Of a stretch of 64,000 bases of DNA, positions 1 through 7,359 are shown piece after piece. The position numbers were made by a program, and so were the translations under genes. Under the pieces are notes generated by a model. It did no database searches and was not told the origin of the DNA. It was given only the letters and a program-made list of their open reading frames with translations. This DNA is from Streptococcus sp. 116-D4 (GTDB lineage: Bacteria; Bacillota; Bacilli; Lactobacillales; Streptococcaceae). Each line of letters starts with the position of its first letter. The stretch's first letter is position 1. Location of the stretch: positions 1,792,001 to 1,856,000 of the forward strand of contig NZ_AP021887.1 of the NCBI RefSeq assembly GCF_009731465.1. The letters run 5' to 3'.

Positions 1-60
1 CATAATAGAACCTCCTGATATTATTATTGATATTATAGCACTTTTTGTAAAGGAATACAA
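1..60 (-). promoter_or_regulatory. Promoter, RBS and start codon of a gene leaving the window
   Basis: Read on the minus strand, an ATG at 3-1 is preceded by a strong AGGAGG ribosome site about 7 nt upstream. A TATAAT -10 box lies at 37-32 and a TTGTAT -35-like hexamer at 60-55, with a 17-nt spacer. The gene itself lies outside the window, so its product cannot be named. It sits directly downstream of the RR07 stop codon but has its own promoter. Confidence 0.6.
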
Positions 61-63
61 ATA

Positions 64-1350
64 TTATAGTGTGGTTTCTACCTGTTTTCGGTAGGCTTTT
101 GGCGATTTTCCGCACAATTTCCGGAACACTTTATAGAAATATCCAACATTACTGTAACCAACAGCATAACAAATATCTTCGATACTGTCACTAGTTGAAA
201 GCAAAAGTTGTTGGGCAGCCTTAATGCGTTGTTTGTTTAAAAGCTCTGCGAAGGTCGAATTGGTTTCTCGCTTAATCAACTGTCCCAGATAGACAGGATT
301 GATAAAAAGATCCTTACTGATATCCTTAAGGGAAAGTTCTTTCTGATAATCACGCCCAATGACTTCTAGCACACTAACCACATTTTCATTCATACGATAT
401 TGCCCAAAGAATCGAGTCAGAGTTTCCTTGATATAAGAAACCAATTCATCGAAGGATTGAATAGCATGAATCGTTTTGACAATGTCCGTCATATCATCAG
501 CTTTGAGGTGTTCAAACAAGTGGAAGACATCCATGACAAACTGGATAAAAAGCTGTTTGGTAATCGGCACACGCGGCGTATTTTCAAGAACCACCTTCTC
601 CAAGAGATTTAACTCTTCTACGATTTGATTGAGATTTCCCTGAATGATAACCCTATAAATCGGTTCATAATAGGCAAAGAGACTCTCAGACTGTTTTAGA
701 TTTACAGAACCGTAAAAGAGGGCTTTCTCAGCATTCAGCTTCCAGCGTTCGAAGCATTCTTGATAAGGAGCTTCAAAGGGAGTAACGACTAGCCCATCTA
801 GGGGTTGATCAGAAATAAAAATCTGCCAGTCTTGCCCCAAGACATAGTAGGGAATGGTGAAGGAGCCTTGTTTTTCCTTGGATAGGCCTATCCACCAATT
901 CTCCTTATCCCTTAAATAACTCACAAATCCAGCCTCGTCTAAATCTTGACTGAGGGTCTGACTTTTCCTTCCTCTCTCGCCGAGCTGACCTGCAATCTTC
1001 TCCAGCAGATTTCCCAACTCTACCTTATCAACAGGCTTGACCAAATAATCTACAACCTTGAGATTCATGGCCTTTTTGACATAATCAAACTCCTGATAAC
1101 CTGAGAGCAAGATATAGGCAGCATCTGGTAAGATTTCTTTCATCTCCCGAATCATATCAAGCCCTGTTTTGTCGGGCATATTGACATCGGAAATGACCAC
1201 ATCGACAGGATTTTCCTGAACATATTCTAGGGCTTCATCGGCATGACTGGCTGTTGCAACGACCTCCATATCCCACTTATCAAAGGGGATCAAACGTTTC
1301 AGACCTTCTGTCACCATGTACTCATCATCTACTAATAATACTTTATACAT
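64..1350 (-). CDS. rr07: Response regulator RR07 (AraC/YesN type) of TCS07
   Basis: This is a 428-residue two-domain response regulator. Residues 1-120 form a receiver domain with acidic pocket D8/D9, phospho-acceptor D55 in VVISDVNMP and conserved K105. Residues about 325-425 are an AraC-type double helix-turn-helix; the middle is a YesN-like linker. It follows the HK07 gene by 11 nt and closes a three-gene operon (DUF624 protein, kinase, regulator). In pneumococci TCS07 is reported to respond to host N-glycans and to control the glycan genes found at the other end of this window. The family is certain; naming it RR07 rests on gene order and my memory of the pneumococcal map. Confidence 0.9.
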   Translation of the reverse strand: MYKVLLVDDEYMVTEGLKRLIPFDKWDMEVVATASHADEALEYVQENPVDVVISDVNMPDKTGLDMIREMKEILPDAAYILLSGYQEFDYVKKAMNLKVVDYLVKPVDKVELGNLLEKIAGQLGERGRKSQTLSQDLDEAGFVSYLRDKENWWIGLSKEKQGSFTIPYYVLGQDWQIFISDQPLDGLVVTPFEAPYQECFERWKLNAEKALFYGSVNLKQSESLFAYYEPIYRVIIQGNLNQIVEELNLLEKVVLENTPRVPITKQLFIQFVMDVFHLFEHLKADDMTDIVKTIHAIQSFDELVSYIKETLTRFFGQYRMNENVVSVLEVIGRDYQKELSLKDISKDLFINPVYLGQLIKRETNSTFAELLNKQRIKAAQQLLLSTSDSIEDICYAVGYSNVGYFYKVFRKLCGKSPKAYRKQVETTL

Positions 1351-1361
1351 TTTCTCCCTTT

Positions 1362-3008
1362 CTACTCATCTTGAATTGTAATACGATACTGAACACCTGC
1401 TTGCTCCGCAGACTCTATCGTAATGGCATAGCGGTCCCCAAAATAGAGCACAAAACGCTCGTGTACATTGATAATCCCGATAGACTGCCTTTTTGCACTA
1501 TAGCTTGCTTGGTGTTCAAACTGTCTCTGACTTAATTTTTCTCGAATACTTGCCAGTTTTTCAACCGACATTCCACGGCCATTATCGACCACTAAAATTT
1601 CCACAAACCCATCCTGTTTAAGCGCCTTGATGCTAATCACATTATCTGTCCGTCTGTGGTCAACACCATGCGCGAAATAATTTTCTACCAGCGGTTGCAA
1701 GGTAAACTTGGGAATCTTCATATTCTCTAACTCTGGATCTATCTTGAAACCATAGGCAATGGACTTGGGATAGCGAACCATGCAGAGATAGCTGTATTTA
1801 CGGCAAAATTCTAATTCCTGTTTGAGAAGGGTCTCTCTTTCGTCGGAAATATTGTTACGCAAGAGACTACTGAACTCATAAATGATATCTGCTAACTCAT
1901 CTTGACTCTGCATAACTGCATACATGCGCAAGAACTCCAGCGTATTGTACATGAAGTGAGGGTTGATTTGCGCCTGCAAGGCTCGCATATTGGCATCTTT
2001 TTGACTAAGCTCTAGCTGATAAATATCATGGATATTCTTTTCCAAACGATCCAGCATATCATTGGTCGTCTCTGCGATTAGGAGCAATTCCTGATCCTTT
2101 TCAAGCGTATCAATGCGAAGACCTTCCTCTCCTTGAGCAATAGCTTGAATAGAATCCACCAAATCTACTACCTGCTTTTGATAATTCGCAAATGTCTGTC
2201 TCAAAGTCAGATAGAGAATAACAATAAAGAGAAGGCTCAAGCCCACAATCAAAGCAGAGCTAGCCACTGTTCCTTGTAAAACAAAGTTTTTAGGAACTGC
2301 CACCTGAACCTGATAGCCATGAGAGGTCATACCAACAAACCAGTTCTCATGCTCCCTATCGACCCTCTCACCAATATGAAACATCTCTGTATCAAAAGGA
2401 GAGGTTACAAATACAGCCATCGGAATATGACCTCGGGTATTGTCAATGGCATGGTATAAAACTTCTGGATTCAAGGAGATGTAAATCACCCCTATAGATT
2501 GATCCGTTGCTGGGTCCAGAACTGGAATGGCAAAACTATTGGCCTCCGGTTTAAAGGCCTCAGCAGGCAAGATATAACCACTTCTTTTATCCCTTGTTGA
2601 TACATAAACTTCTTTAAAATCCTGCAAGACGATTGCAACACCCGTTATAGAGTCATTTTGGACATAAAGATCATCAATATTTTCATACAAAGAAATAGCA
2701 GTTGACGAAGCTGCTTGATGTTCCAACAGCCAATAAAAATACTCAGAAGTTGACAAGCTAAAGTACTTATAAACCCCTTGTATCCGGTCTTGATTGGCTA
2801 CTAAATCTTGCGCTAGCTGGGCTGACTCGCGATAATAATATTCCACCTCTTCGACTGTTCGAGTGGTTACACGCTGGGCTACTCTTTGAGCTTCCTTTTC
2901 CCGTAAATTCCAGTCAGCGTAAGAGAGTAAGATTGCAAAACTCGCAATAATAATCATCATAACTGAACTGTAGGTTCTTAGAAGCGTATGTAGCCAAAAC
3001 TGCTTCAT
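1362..3008 (-). CDS. hk07: Sensor histidine kinase HK07 (LytS/YesM type)
   Basis: This is a 548-residue membrane kinase. I take the ATG at 3008 (MKQFWLHTLL), which lies 1 nt past the stop of the upstream gene; a longer reading would overlap that gene. One N-terminal transmembrane helix (about 13-30), an extracellular sensor region (about 31-247) and a second helix (about 248-268) are followed by a HAMP-like linker. The phospho-acceptor is H351 in INPHFMYNTLEFLR, typical of YesM/LytS kinases. The C-terminal ATPase domain has the N box (LQPLVENYFAHG) and G box (VVDNGRGMS). It is the partner of the RR07 regulator directly downstream. Confidence 0.9.
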   Translation of the reverse strand: MKQFWLHTLLRTYSSVMMIIIASFAILLSYADWNLREKEAQRVAQRVTTRTVEEVEYYYRESAQLAQDLVANQDRIQGVYKYFSLSTSEYFYWLLEHQAASSTAISLYENIDDLYVQNDSITGVAIVLQDFKEVYVSTRDKRSGYILPAEAFKPEANSFAIPVLDPATDQSIGVIYISLNPEVLYHAIDNTRGHIPMAVFVTSPFDTEMFHIGERVDREHENWFVGMTSHGYQVQVAVPKNFVLQGTVASSALIVGLSLLFIVILYLTLRQTFANYQKQVVDLVDSIQAIAQGEEGLRIDTLEKDQELLLIAETTNDMLDRLEKNIHDIYQLELSQKDANMRALQAQINPHFMYNTLEFLRMYAVMQSQDELADIIYEFSSLLRNNISDERETLLKQELEFCRKYSYLCMVRYPKSIAYGFKIDPELENMKIPKFTLQPLVENYFAHGVDHRRTDNVISIKALKQDGFVEILVVDNGRGMSVEKLASIREKLSQRQFEHQASYSAKRQSIGIINVHERFVLYFGDRYAITIESAEQAGVQYRITIQDE

Positions 3009-3009
3009 T

Positions 3010-3624
3010 CTATTTTTTCGCCAATTTTTCATGGATGCTTTCATAGACCGGTTCCAACATATCACTGATAAAGAAATGCCACATCCCAATTCCTACAAAG
3101 AAGAGAAGAGCAGGCATATAATAACCAATTGCTACAAGTAGCACTGTCCCAAGAAGAACCTTAGCCACAGCCGATAAGTTCATAAAGATGCCAATCAAGG
3201 ATAGTTTGAGACTATTTCGATAGGACAAATCAAAATAAACTTGTAATTTCAAAGATACTGTATAAGCCAAAAACAGCAGGGCAACTACTAGAACATTCAA
3301 AAAGGTCGCAATCAAATGAATAATGGTCTGATGAGGCAACTGCACCAAGAGATATAGGCCATAGATCAAAACTAGATCCACCCCTAAAAAGCTATAGAAA
3401 ATCAGGTTGCTTGAGACAAAATTTTGCTTATAAAGAGACCAGGCCTCCTTCAAGCTGTATTCCCGAAAGCTATAACCATGTTCTGCATATAAGCTCATCA
3501 AGGTGGCACTAGCCGGCGCTAGACCAAGGATAATCCCTCCTGCTAATGTTAATAGCCAAAAGAAGGCTGTCGCAATCATTCCTAAAAAGAAACGATTAAA
3601 GACAAAGTCTAAAAATCTCCCCAT
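3010..3624 (-). CDS. YesL-like membrane protein (DUF624)
   Basis: This 204-residue protein is very hydrophobic, with about five membrane helices and the N-terminal FNRFFLGMIATAFFWLLTL block typical of YesL/DUF624. YesL proteins are usually encoded beside YesM/YesN two-component systems and carbohydrate transporters, as here. Their biochemical role is unknown; an accessory role in sugar sensing or transport is plausible. It is the first gene of the TCS07 operon, and its stop lies 1 nt before the HK07 start. A promoter with an overlapping cre site lies just upstream. Confidence 0.85.
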   Translation of the reverse strand: MGRFLDFVFNRFFLGMIATAFFWLLTLAGGIILGLAPASATLMSLYAEHGYSFREYSLKEAWSLYKQNFVSSNLIFYSFLGVDLVLIYGLYLLVQLPHQTIIHLIATFLNVLVVALLFLAYTVSLKLQVYFDLSYRNSLKLSLIGIFMNLSAVAKVLLGTVLLVAIGYYMPALLFFVGIGMWHFFISDMLEPVYESIHEKLAKK

Positions 3625-3653
3625 GATATCCCCCTAAAAATAACTATGAAACT

Positions 3654-3679
3654 ATTATATCATATTTCAAGCGTTTTCA
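3654..3679 (-). promoter_or_regulatory. TCS07 operon promoter with CcpA (cre) site
   Basis: On the minus strand a TATAAT -10 lies at 3659-3654, about 30 nt before the YesL-like start. TGAAAACGCTTGAA at 3679-3666 fits the cre consensus TGWAARCGYTWNCW with one mismatch (A where C is expected near the end). It overlaps the space between the -10 and -35 positions, where CcpA binding would repress. Carbon catabolite control of TCS07 is therefore likely, though inferred. Confidence 0.6.
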
Positions 3680-3758
3680 AAAACATAGACTATTCATTTA
3701 CAATCCCACCAAACCGTGGTACAATGAGAATTGTGAAAAAATTATCAGGAGACAATTC

Positions 3759-4328
3759 ATGAAAAAATCTATCTTAACGACACTGCTTTTTGCAGTTCTT
3801 TACTTCTTCTGCATGGGGATTGGTGTCCTTTTGGGCAATCTCTTTGACCAAGCTGGAAACATGTTTTATGCGCCTGCCTTTACTGCCCTTGTCGGCGGTA
3901 GCGTCTATATGATTCTGATCGCAAAAGTTCCGCGATTTGGAGCCATTACCACTATCGGCCTTGTCATGGCCCTCTTTTTCTTGGGAACTAAACACGGTGC
4001 TGGTGCCTTCCTTCCTGGAATCATCTGTGGCCTCCTAGCAGATGCAGTAGCTAATCTCGGAAAATACAAGGACCAAACAAAGAACCTCCTTTCTTTCCTT
4101 ATTTTTGCCTTTAGCACATCAGGACCAATCTTGCTTATGTGGATTACTCCCAAAGCCTATATGGCAGCCCTTCTAGCAAGAGGAAAATCGCAAGAATATA
4201 TCGACCGTATCATGGTCGCACCAAACCCTGGAACCGTCCTTCTATTTATCGCAAGTATTGTCATCGGAGCCCTAGTTGGTGCCTTGATTGGACAAGCCTT
4301 GAGTAAAAAATTGGCGCAAAAAATCTGA
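3759..4328 (+). CDS. ECF transporter S component, MptD/Trep_Strep type
   Basis: This 189-residue integral membrane protein has about five to six helices. Its features fit the MptD / Trep_Strep family of putative substrate-binding (S) components of ECF vitamin transporters: an N-terminal amphipathic start, a Gly-rich GTKHGAGAFLPG loop and a C-terminal helix ending in basic residues. The substrate is unknown. No ATPase or EcfT gene lies next to it, so it would share the general ECF module encoded elsewhere. It starts after an AGGAGA ribosome site and is transcribed away from the TCS07 operon. A strong terminator follows directly. Confidence 0.75.
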   Translation: MKKSILTTLLFAVLYFFCMGIGVLLGNLFDQAGNMFYAPAFTALVGGSVYMILIAKVPRFGAITTIGLVMALFFLGTKHGAGAFLPGIICGLLADAVANLGKYKDQTKNLLSFLIFAFSTSGPILLMWITPKAYMAALLARGKSQEYIDRIMVAPNPGTVLLFIASIVIGALVGALIGQALSKKLAQKI

Positions 4329-4333
4329 TTACT

Positions 4334-4359
4334 AAAAAAGAGCCAGACGGCTCTTTTTT
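4334..4359 (+). terminator. Rho-independent terminator after the ECF S component
   Basis: An 11-bp stem AAAAAAGAGCC / GGCTCTTTTTT surrounds the loop AGAC, 6 nt past the stop codon. The A/T flanks make it work in either direction. Confidence 0.85.
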
Positions 4360-4592
4360 ATTTATGGCTCAAGACTTGGTCAAGAAGTCTCCCAAGAATT
4401 GGATTGTAAAGATAATCAAAATGATAATGATGGTTGCCAAGATGGTCACATCGTGATTATAGCGGTTAAATCCATAAGCGATGGCTACGTTACCGATACC
4501 ACCTGCCCCAACCGCTCCCGCCATAGCTGTTTCCCCGACTAGTGAAATCAAGGTTACAGTCGTCACACGGATTAAATCTGGAAGACCTTCTA
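4360..4592 (-). pseudogene. metI 3' fragment, copy 1
   Basis: The minus strand encodes the last ~75 codons of the methionine permease MetI, nearly identical to the C-terminus of the intact metI at 13971-14663 (TTVTLISLVGETAMAGAVGA shared). The reading ends early, in FLTKS-stop rather than FLTKKLSHK, and the 5' two thirds of the gene are missing. The match ends in GACCTTC at 4590, where the sequence passes into truncated IS1381. A second, more damaged copy lies at 11252-11413, so the two fragments bracket the peptide/transporter island. Confidence 0.9.
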
Positions 4593-4594
4593 GT

Positions 4595-5025
4595 AAGCCT
4601 GAGCCTTCATGGCATGATATTTCTTTTTACCAGAATAAGTCTCTAATTGTTTTTTTAGGACGATTGATTTTGACCTCTGTTGCATCCACAATCACCGTAT
4701 CCTCAGCACTAAGATGAGTTTTTGAAATCGTAAAAGCATTTTGAATAAGAGTTGCTTCAACCCATTGACTCCGACGGATTAAGTTGCTTTCGTGAATGCC
4801 AAAATCAGCCGCAATTTGTTCATAAGTGCGGTATTCTCGCATGTATTGAAGAGTGGCCATGAGGAGGTCTTCTAGGCTTAATTTGGGTTTTCGTCCACCT
4901 TTTGCGTGTTTACGTTGATAAGCTGTTTCTAACACAGCTAACACCTCTTCAAAAGTAGTGCGCTGAACACCAACAAGGCGCTTAAAGCGTGCATCAGTTA
5001 ATTGTTTACTTGCTTCATAATTCAT
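4595..5025 (-). mobile_element. Truncated IS1381 (IS5 family), orfA plus start of orfB
   Basis: Reading from 5025, 132 codons match the N-terminal half of the IS1381 transposase as I remember it (MNYEASKQLTDARFKRLVG, RRSQWVEATL, VDATEVKINRP). At the run of seven T on the plus strand (4650-4656, A7 on the coding strand) the frame shifts; the -1 frame continues with SGKKKYHAMKAQ. This matches the two-ORF, frameshift-expressed layout of this IS group. The element is cut off at about 4600 and joined to the metI fragment, so the catalytic C-terminal half and the far inverted repeat are gone. The outer end, near 5030-5060, is not clearly defined. Confidence 0.85.
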
Positions 5026-5068
5026 AGTTCTATTGTATCATATTTTTATTTCGCAGGAAGTCTAATTA

Positions 5069-5109
5069 AAGATTGAACGAATCTTAAATTTTATGCCAAT
5101 TTGGCATAA
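5069..5109 (-). terminator. Two hairpins after the SalR-like gene, weak terminator
   Basis: Just past the response-regulator stop, the minus strand holds the palindrome TTATGCC/GGCATAA (5109-5091) followed by AAATTT, then a second one AAGATT/AATCTT (5085-5069). The stems are short and the T tract is poor, so termination is possible but not strong. Confidence 0.4.
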
Positions 5110-5118
5110 CAGATAATC

Positions 5119-5715
5119 TTACTCTGGAGAGAAATATCCTAAAAGTTCTGCTTTATGGATTGCCTCCTGCCTATTATTAACACCTAGCTCTGAAAATACA
5201 TTTGCCAAATGATTCGAAACAGTCCGCTTACTTAAAAATAAGGTTTCACAAACCTCATCAATTGTTAAACCATTTCTGATTGATTCTAACACTTCTATCT
5301 CTCGTTCAGACAAGATATCCACGATTTCTTCTACCGAAAAATACTTTTTTCCACTATATATACCTTTTAATTGAGTAAGAAGCTTATCTGGATCGATACT
5401 TTTATCAATAAAAGCATAAACTCCCATCTTCTGAGCTCGATACTCATAAATTTTTTTGCTATACCCTGTTAAAATAACGATTTTAATACCTCGTTCTTTT
5501 TTTATCATTTCTTCTGCCAAGGCTAATCCATCTGTTTCATAAATACTAGTCAAATTAATATCTACCAAAATGATATCGTATTGACTATAATCAATATCAT
5601 CTACTGATTGAAAATTTTCAACTAAATCAACATATTCAATTGTTTCTGATAACTCTAAAATCATTTTTATGCTCTGACTAAACAACTTGTGATCATCAAT
5701 TAATAAAATTTTCAT
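5119..5715 (-). CDS. SalR-like response regulator (NarL/LuxR type)
   Basis: This 198-residue regulator has a receiver domain with D7/D8, phospho-acceptor D52 in DIILVDINL, and a C-terminal LuxR-type HTH (about 133-195; LSEREIEVLESIRNGLT and SKRTVSNHLANV are visible). It overlaps the kinase gene by 20 nt. The order transporter ATPase, permease, kinase, NarL-type regulator is that of the salivaricin salXYKR genes. The regulator probably binds the repeated operator TGCACGAWTTACTCAT found before the peptide genes and the SalX-like gene. The receiver and HTH are certain; the SalR relationship is inferred from family and order. Confidence 0.85.
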   Translation of the reverse strand: MKILLIDDHKLFSQSIKMILELSETIEYVDLVENFQSVDDIDYSQYDIILVDINLTSIYETDGLALAEEMIKKERGIKIVILTGYSKKIYEYRAQKMGVYAFIDKSIDPDKLLTQLKGIYSGKKYFSVEEIVDILSEREIEVLESIRNGLTIDEVCETLFLSKRTVSNHLANVFSELGVNNRQEAIHKAELLGYFSPE

Positions 5716-7270
5716 AGCATAGCTCCTTATCTATTGGTAATTGAATTTCTACTTGAAACATAGCATCCATTGTCTGAATTTCTATTGTTCCACCTAAAAC
5801 ACTAACCCGATTTTCTAAATTCTTTAACCCATAACCAAGATGGTTACTAGAAATATCATAATTATTTTTACAAGATAAATAAATAATATCGTCAGATACA
5901 GAGAGAGAGAACCAAATAGTATGTCCTGATGAATATTTAACAGCATTAGTCACTAATTCTTCAATAAAGCGATAAAGAATCTTATCATACGGTTCCATTA
6001 GAAAAAAATCAGACTGAAAATCTGTTTTAACTTCTTTCATGGTCTCATATCTCCTCAATATTCTATCAATTAATGATGTATATTTTTTAGTTAACTCCTC
6101 ATTGCCACTACTCATTGGTTGATAATAATCCATTCTCTCTCGGATACGTTGAACTAGTTCATCTGAGACATATCCAATCTGAGTTCTAAACTTCTCATCT
6201 TCTCCATATTTATTAAAATTTTTAATAGCCATCACACTTTGTAATACTTCGTTATGAAGAAATTCTGCGAATTGTTGCTCCATATCTTCATTAGCTAACA
6301 AATTCTTCACCATCTTATTTCTTTTCAAAAATAAAACTTCTAAATAATCTTTTGCACCCGTTAGCCGCTTACCTCTAAATAATCTAATAAATTCTTCCGT
6401 TAGAAATCCAACGATCAGCACAAGTAAATTAAAACAAATAAAACTTTGTTTTAAATCTAGTCTTGCAATAATAAATGTAGCAATTAAAAGGATACTTACC
6501 CCCAGTAGTACTTTTAAACTTGCCTCAATATATAATAGTTTCAACTCATCTATCTTTTTTTGAAAACTCATATAAATTGTTTTCAAGTGGAACGAAACAA
6601 GTACCAAAAAAATTTCTACATACCATAAAAAATTTAAAATACCAATATCAGCCGTATTAATATATAAAATGACATAAGTAACGGGTAGAAAAAATGAAAG
6701 GAAGATTAAATTTTCCCTCTGGTAATTTAAAAAAGATTTCAACTCTTTTTTATACATCATTAACAGAACAATAGGTAAGCAAGAAATGAAAAATGATGTA
6801 AATATAGATAAGAATAAAAAGAGAGGCTCACTAAAAAAATAAGATATCTCTGTAATAATCGTAACGATAAAAGTTACAAAAAATAGTTCCTCACCTATTT
6901 TTTTACCTAACAGAATAATAGATACTGAACTATAAACTAATAGAAAAGAATTAATGGGATGAAGTAGATCTAAAAAATGGAATAATGTGTGTTCAACATT
7001 CAAACTCAGAGCCAATTGCCAACTAATTAAAAATAGAGATAGTAATAGCCACAACTTTAATTCACTATATTTAAACTTTAAGAAATTACAAATATAAGTA
7101 GAAATAATCAACAAAATAATAAAAACAACTGCAAATTTTTGAGTAAAAGTTGATGAAAAGTCAAATGGAATTTTAAGGTATATATAAACCATTAATATAA
7201 AATGATTTATTAAAGTGCTCCACCATAACAATAATGAGTTATCAGAAATATTCTTTAACCACGTCTTCAT
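5696..7270 (-). CDS. SalK-like sensor histidine kinase
   Basis: This is a 524-residue kinase. About the first 290 residues hold roughly eight membrane helices with little extracellular sequence, typical of peptide-sensing or bacteriocin-linked kinases. The dimerisation region has H339 in FLHNEVLQSVMAI, followed by an ATPase domain (EELVTNAVKYS N box; GYGLKNLENRV G box) of the HPK7-like type that pairs with NarL regulators. It has its own promoter behind a terminator. Very AT-rich composition and codon use contrast with the metN/metI neighbours and suggest acquisition. The ligand is unknown; the small peptides upstream in the island are candidates. Confidence 0.85.
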   Translation of the reverse strand: MKTWLKNISDNSLLLWWSTLINHFILMVYIYLKIPFDFSSTFTQKFAVVFIILLIISTYICNFLKFKYSELKLWLLLSLFLISWQLALSLNVEHTLFHFLDLLHPINSFLLVYSSVSIILLGKKIGEELFFVTFIVTIITEISYFFSEPLFLFLSIFTSFFISCLPIVLLMMYKKELKSFLNYQRENLIFLSFFLPVTYVILYINTADIGILNFLWYVEIFLVLVSFHLKTIYMSFQKKIDELKLLYIEASLKVLLGVSILLIATFIIARLDLKQSFICFNLLVLIVGFLTEEFIRLFRGKRLTGAKDYLEVLFLKRNKMVKNLLANEDMEQQFAEFLHNEVLQSVMAIKNFNKYGEDEKFRTQIGYVSDELVQRIRERMDYYQPMSSGNEELTKKYTSLIDRILRRYETMKEVKTDFQSDFFLMEPYDKILYRFIEELVTNAVKYSSGHTIWFSLSVSDDIIYLSCKNNYDISSNHLGYGLKNLENRVSVLGGTIEIQTMDAMFQVEIQLPIDKELCYENFIN

Positions 7271-7303
7271 ATTTAAAATTTCCTACTATGATTTTTTGTT
7301 ATC

Positions 7304-7309
7304 ATTATA
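7304..7309 (-). promoter_or_regulatory. -10 box for the salKR-like operon
   Basis: TATAAT on the minus strand lies about 34 nt before the kinase start and directly after the terminator that ends the permease gene. This gives the two-component system its own basal transcription. No copy of the TGCACGA operator is present here. Confidence 0.5.
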
Positions 7310-7313
7310 TCAC

Positions 7314-7353
7314 AAAACCAGAATAAGGATAGTTAATATCCCATTCTGGTTTT
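7314..7353 (-). terminator. Terminator after the SalY-like permease gene
   Basis: A long hairpin with arms AAAACCAGAAT and ATTCTGGTTTT and a further pairing GGGATA/TATCC inside lies 7 nt past the permease stop on the minus strand. Confidence 0.75.
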
Positions 7354-7359
7354 CACTCA

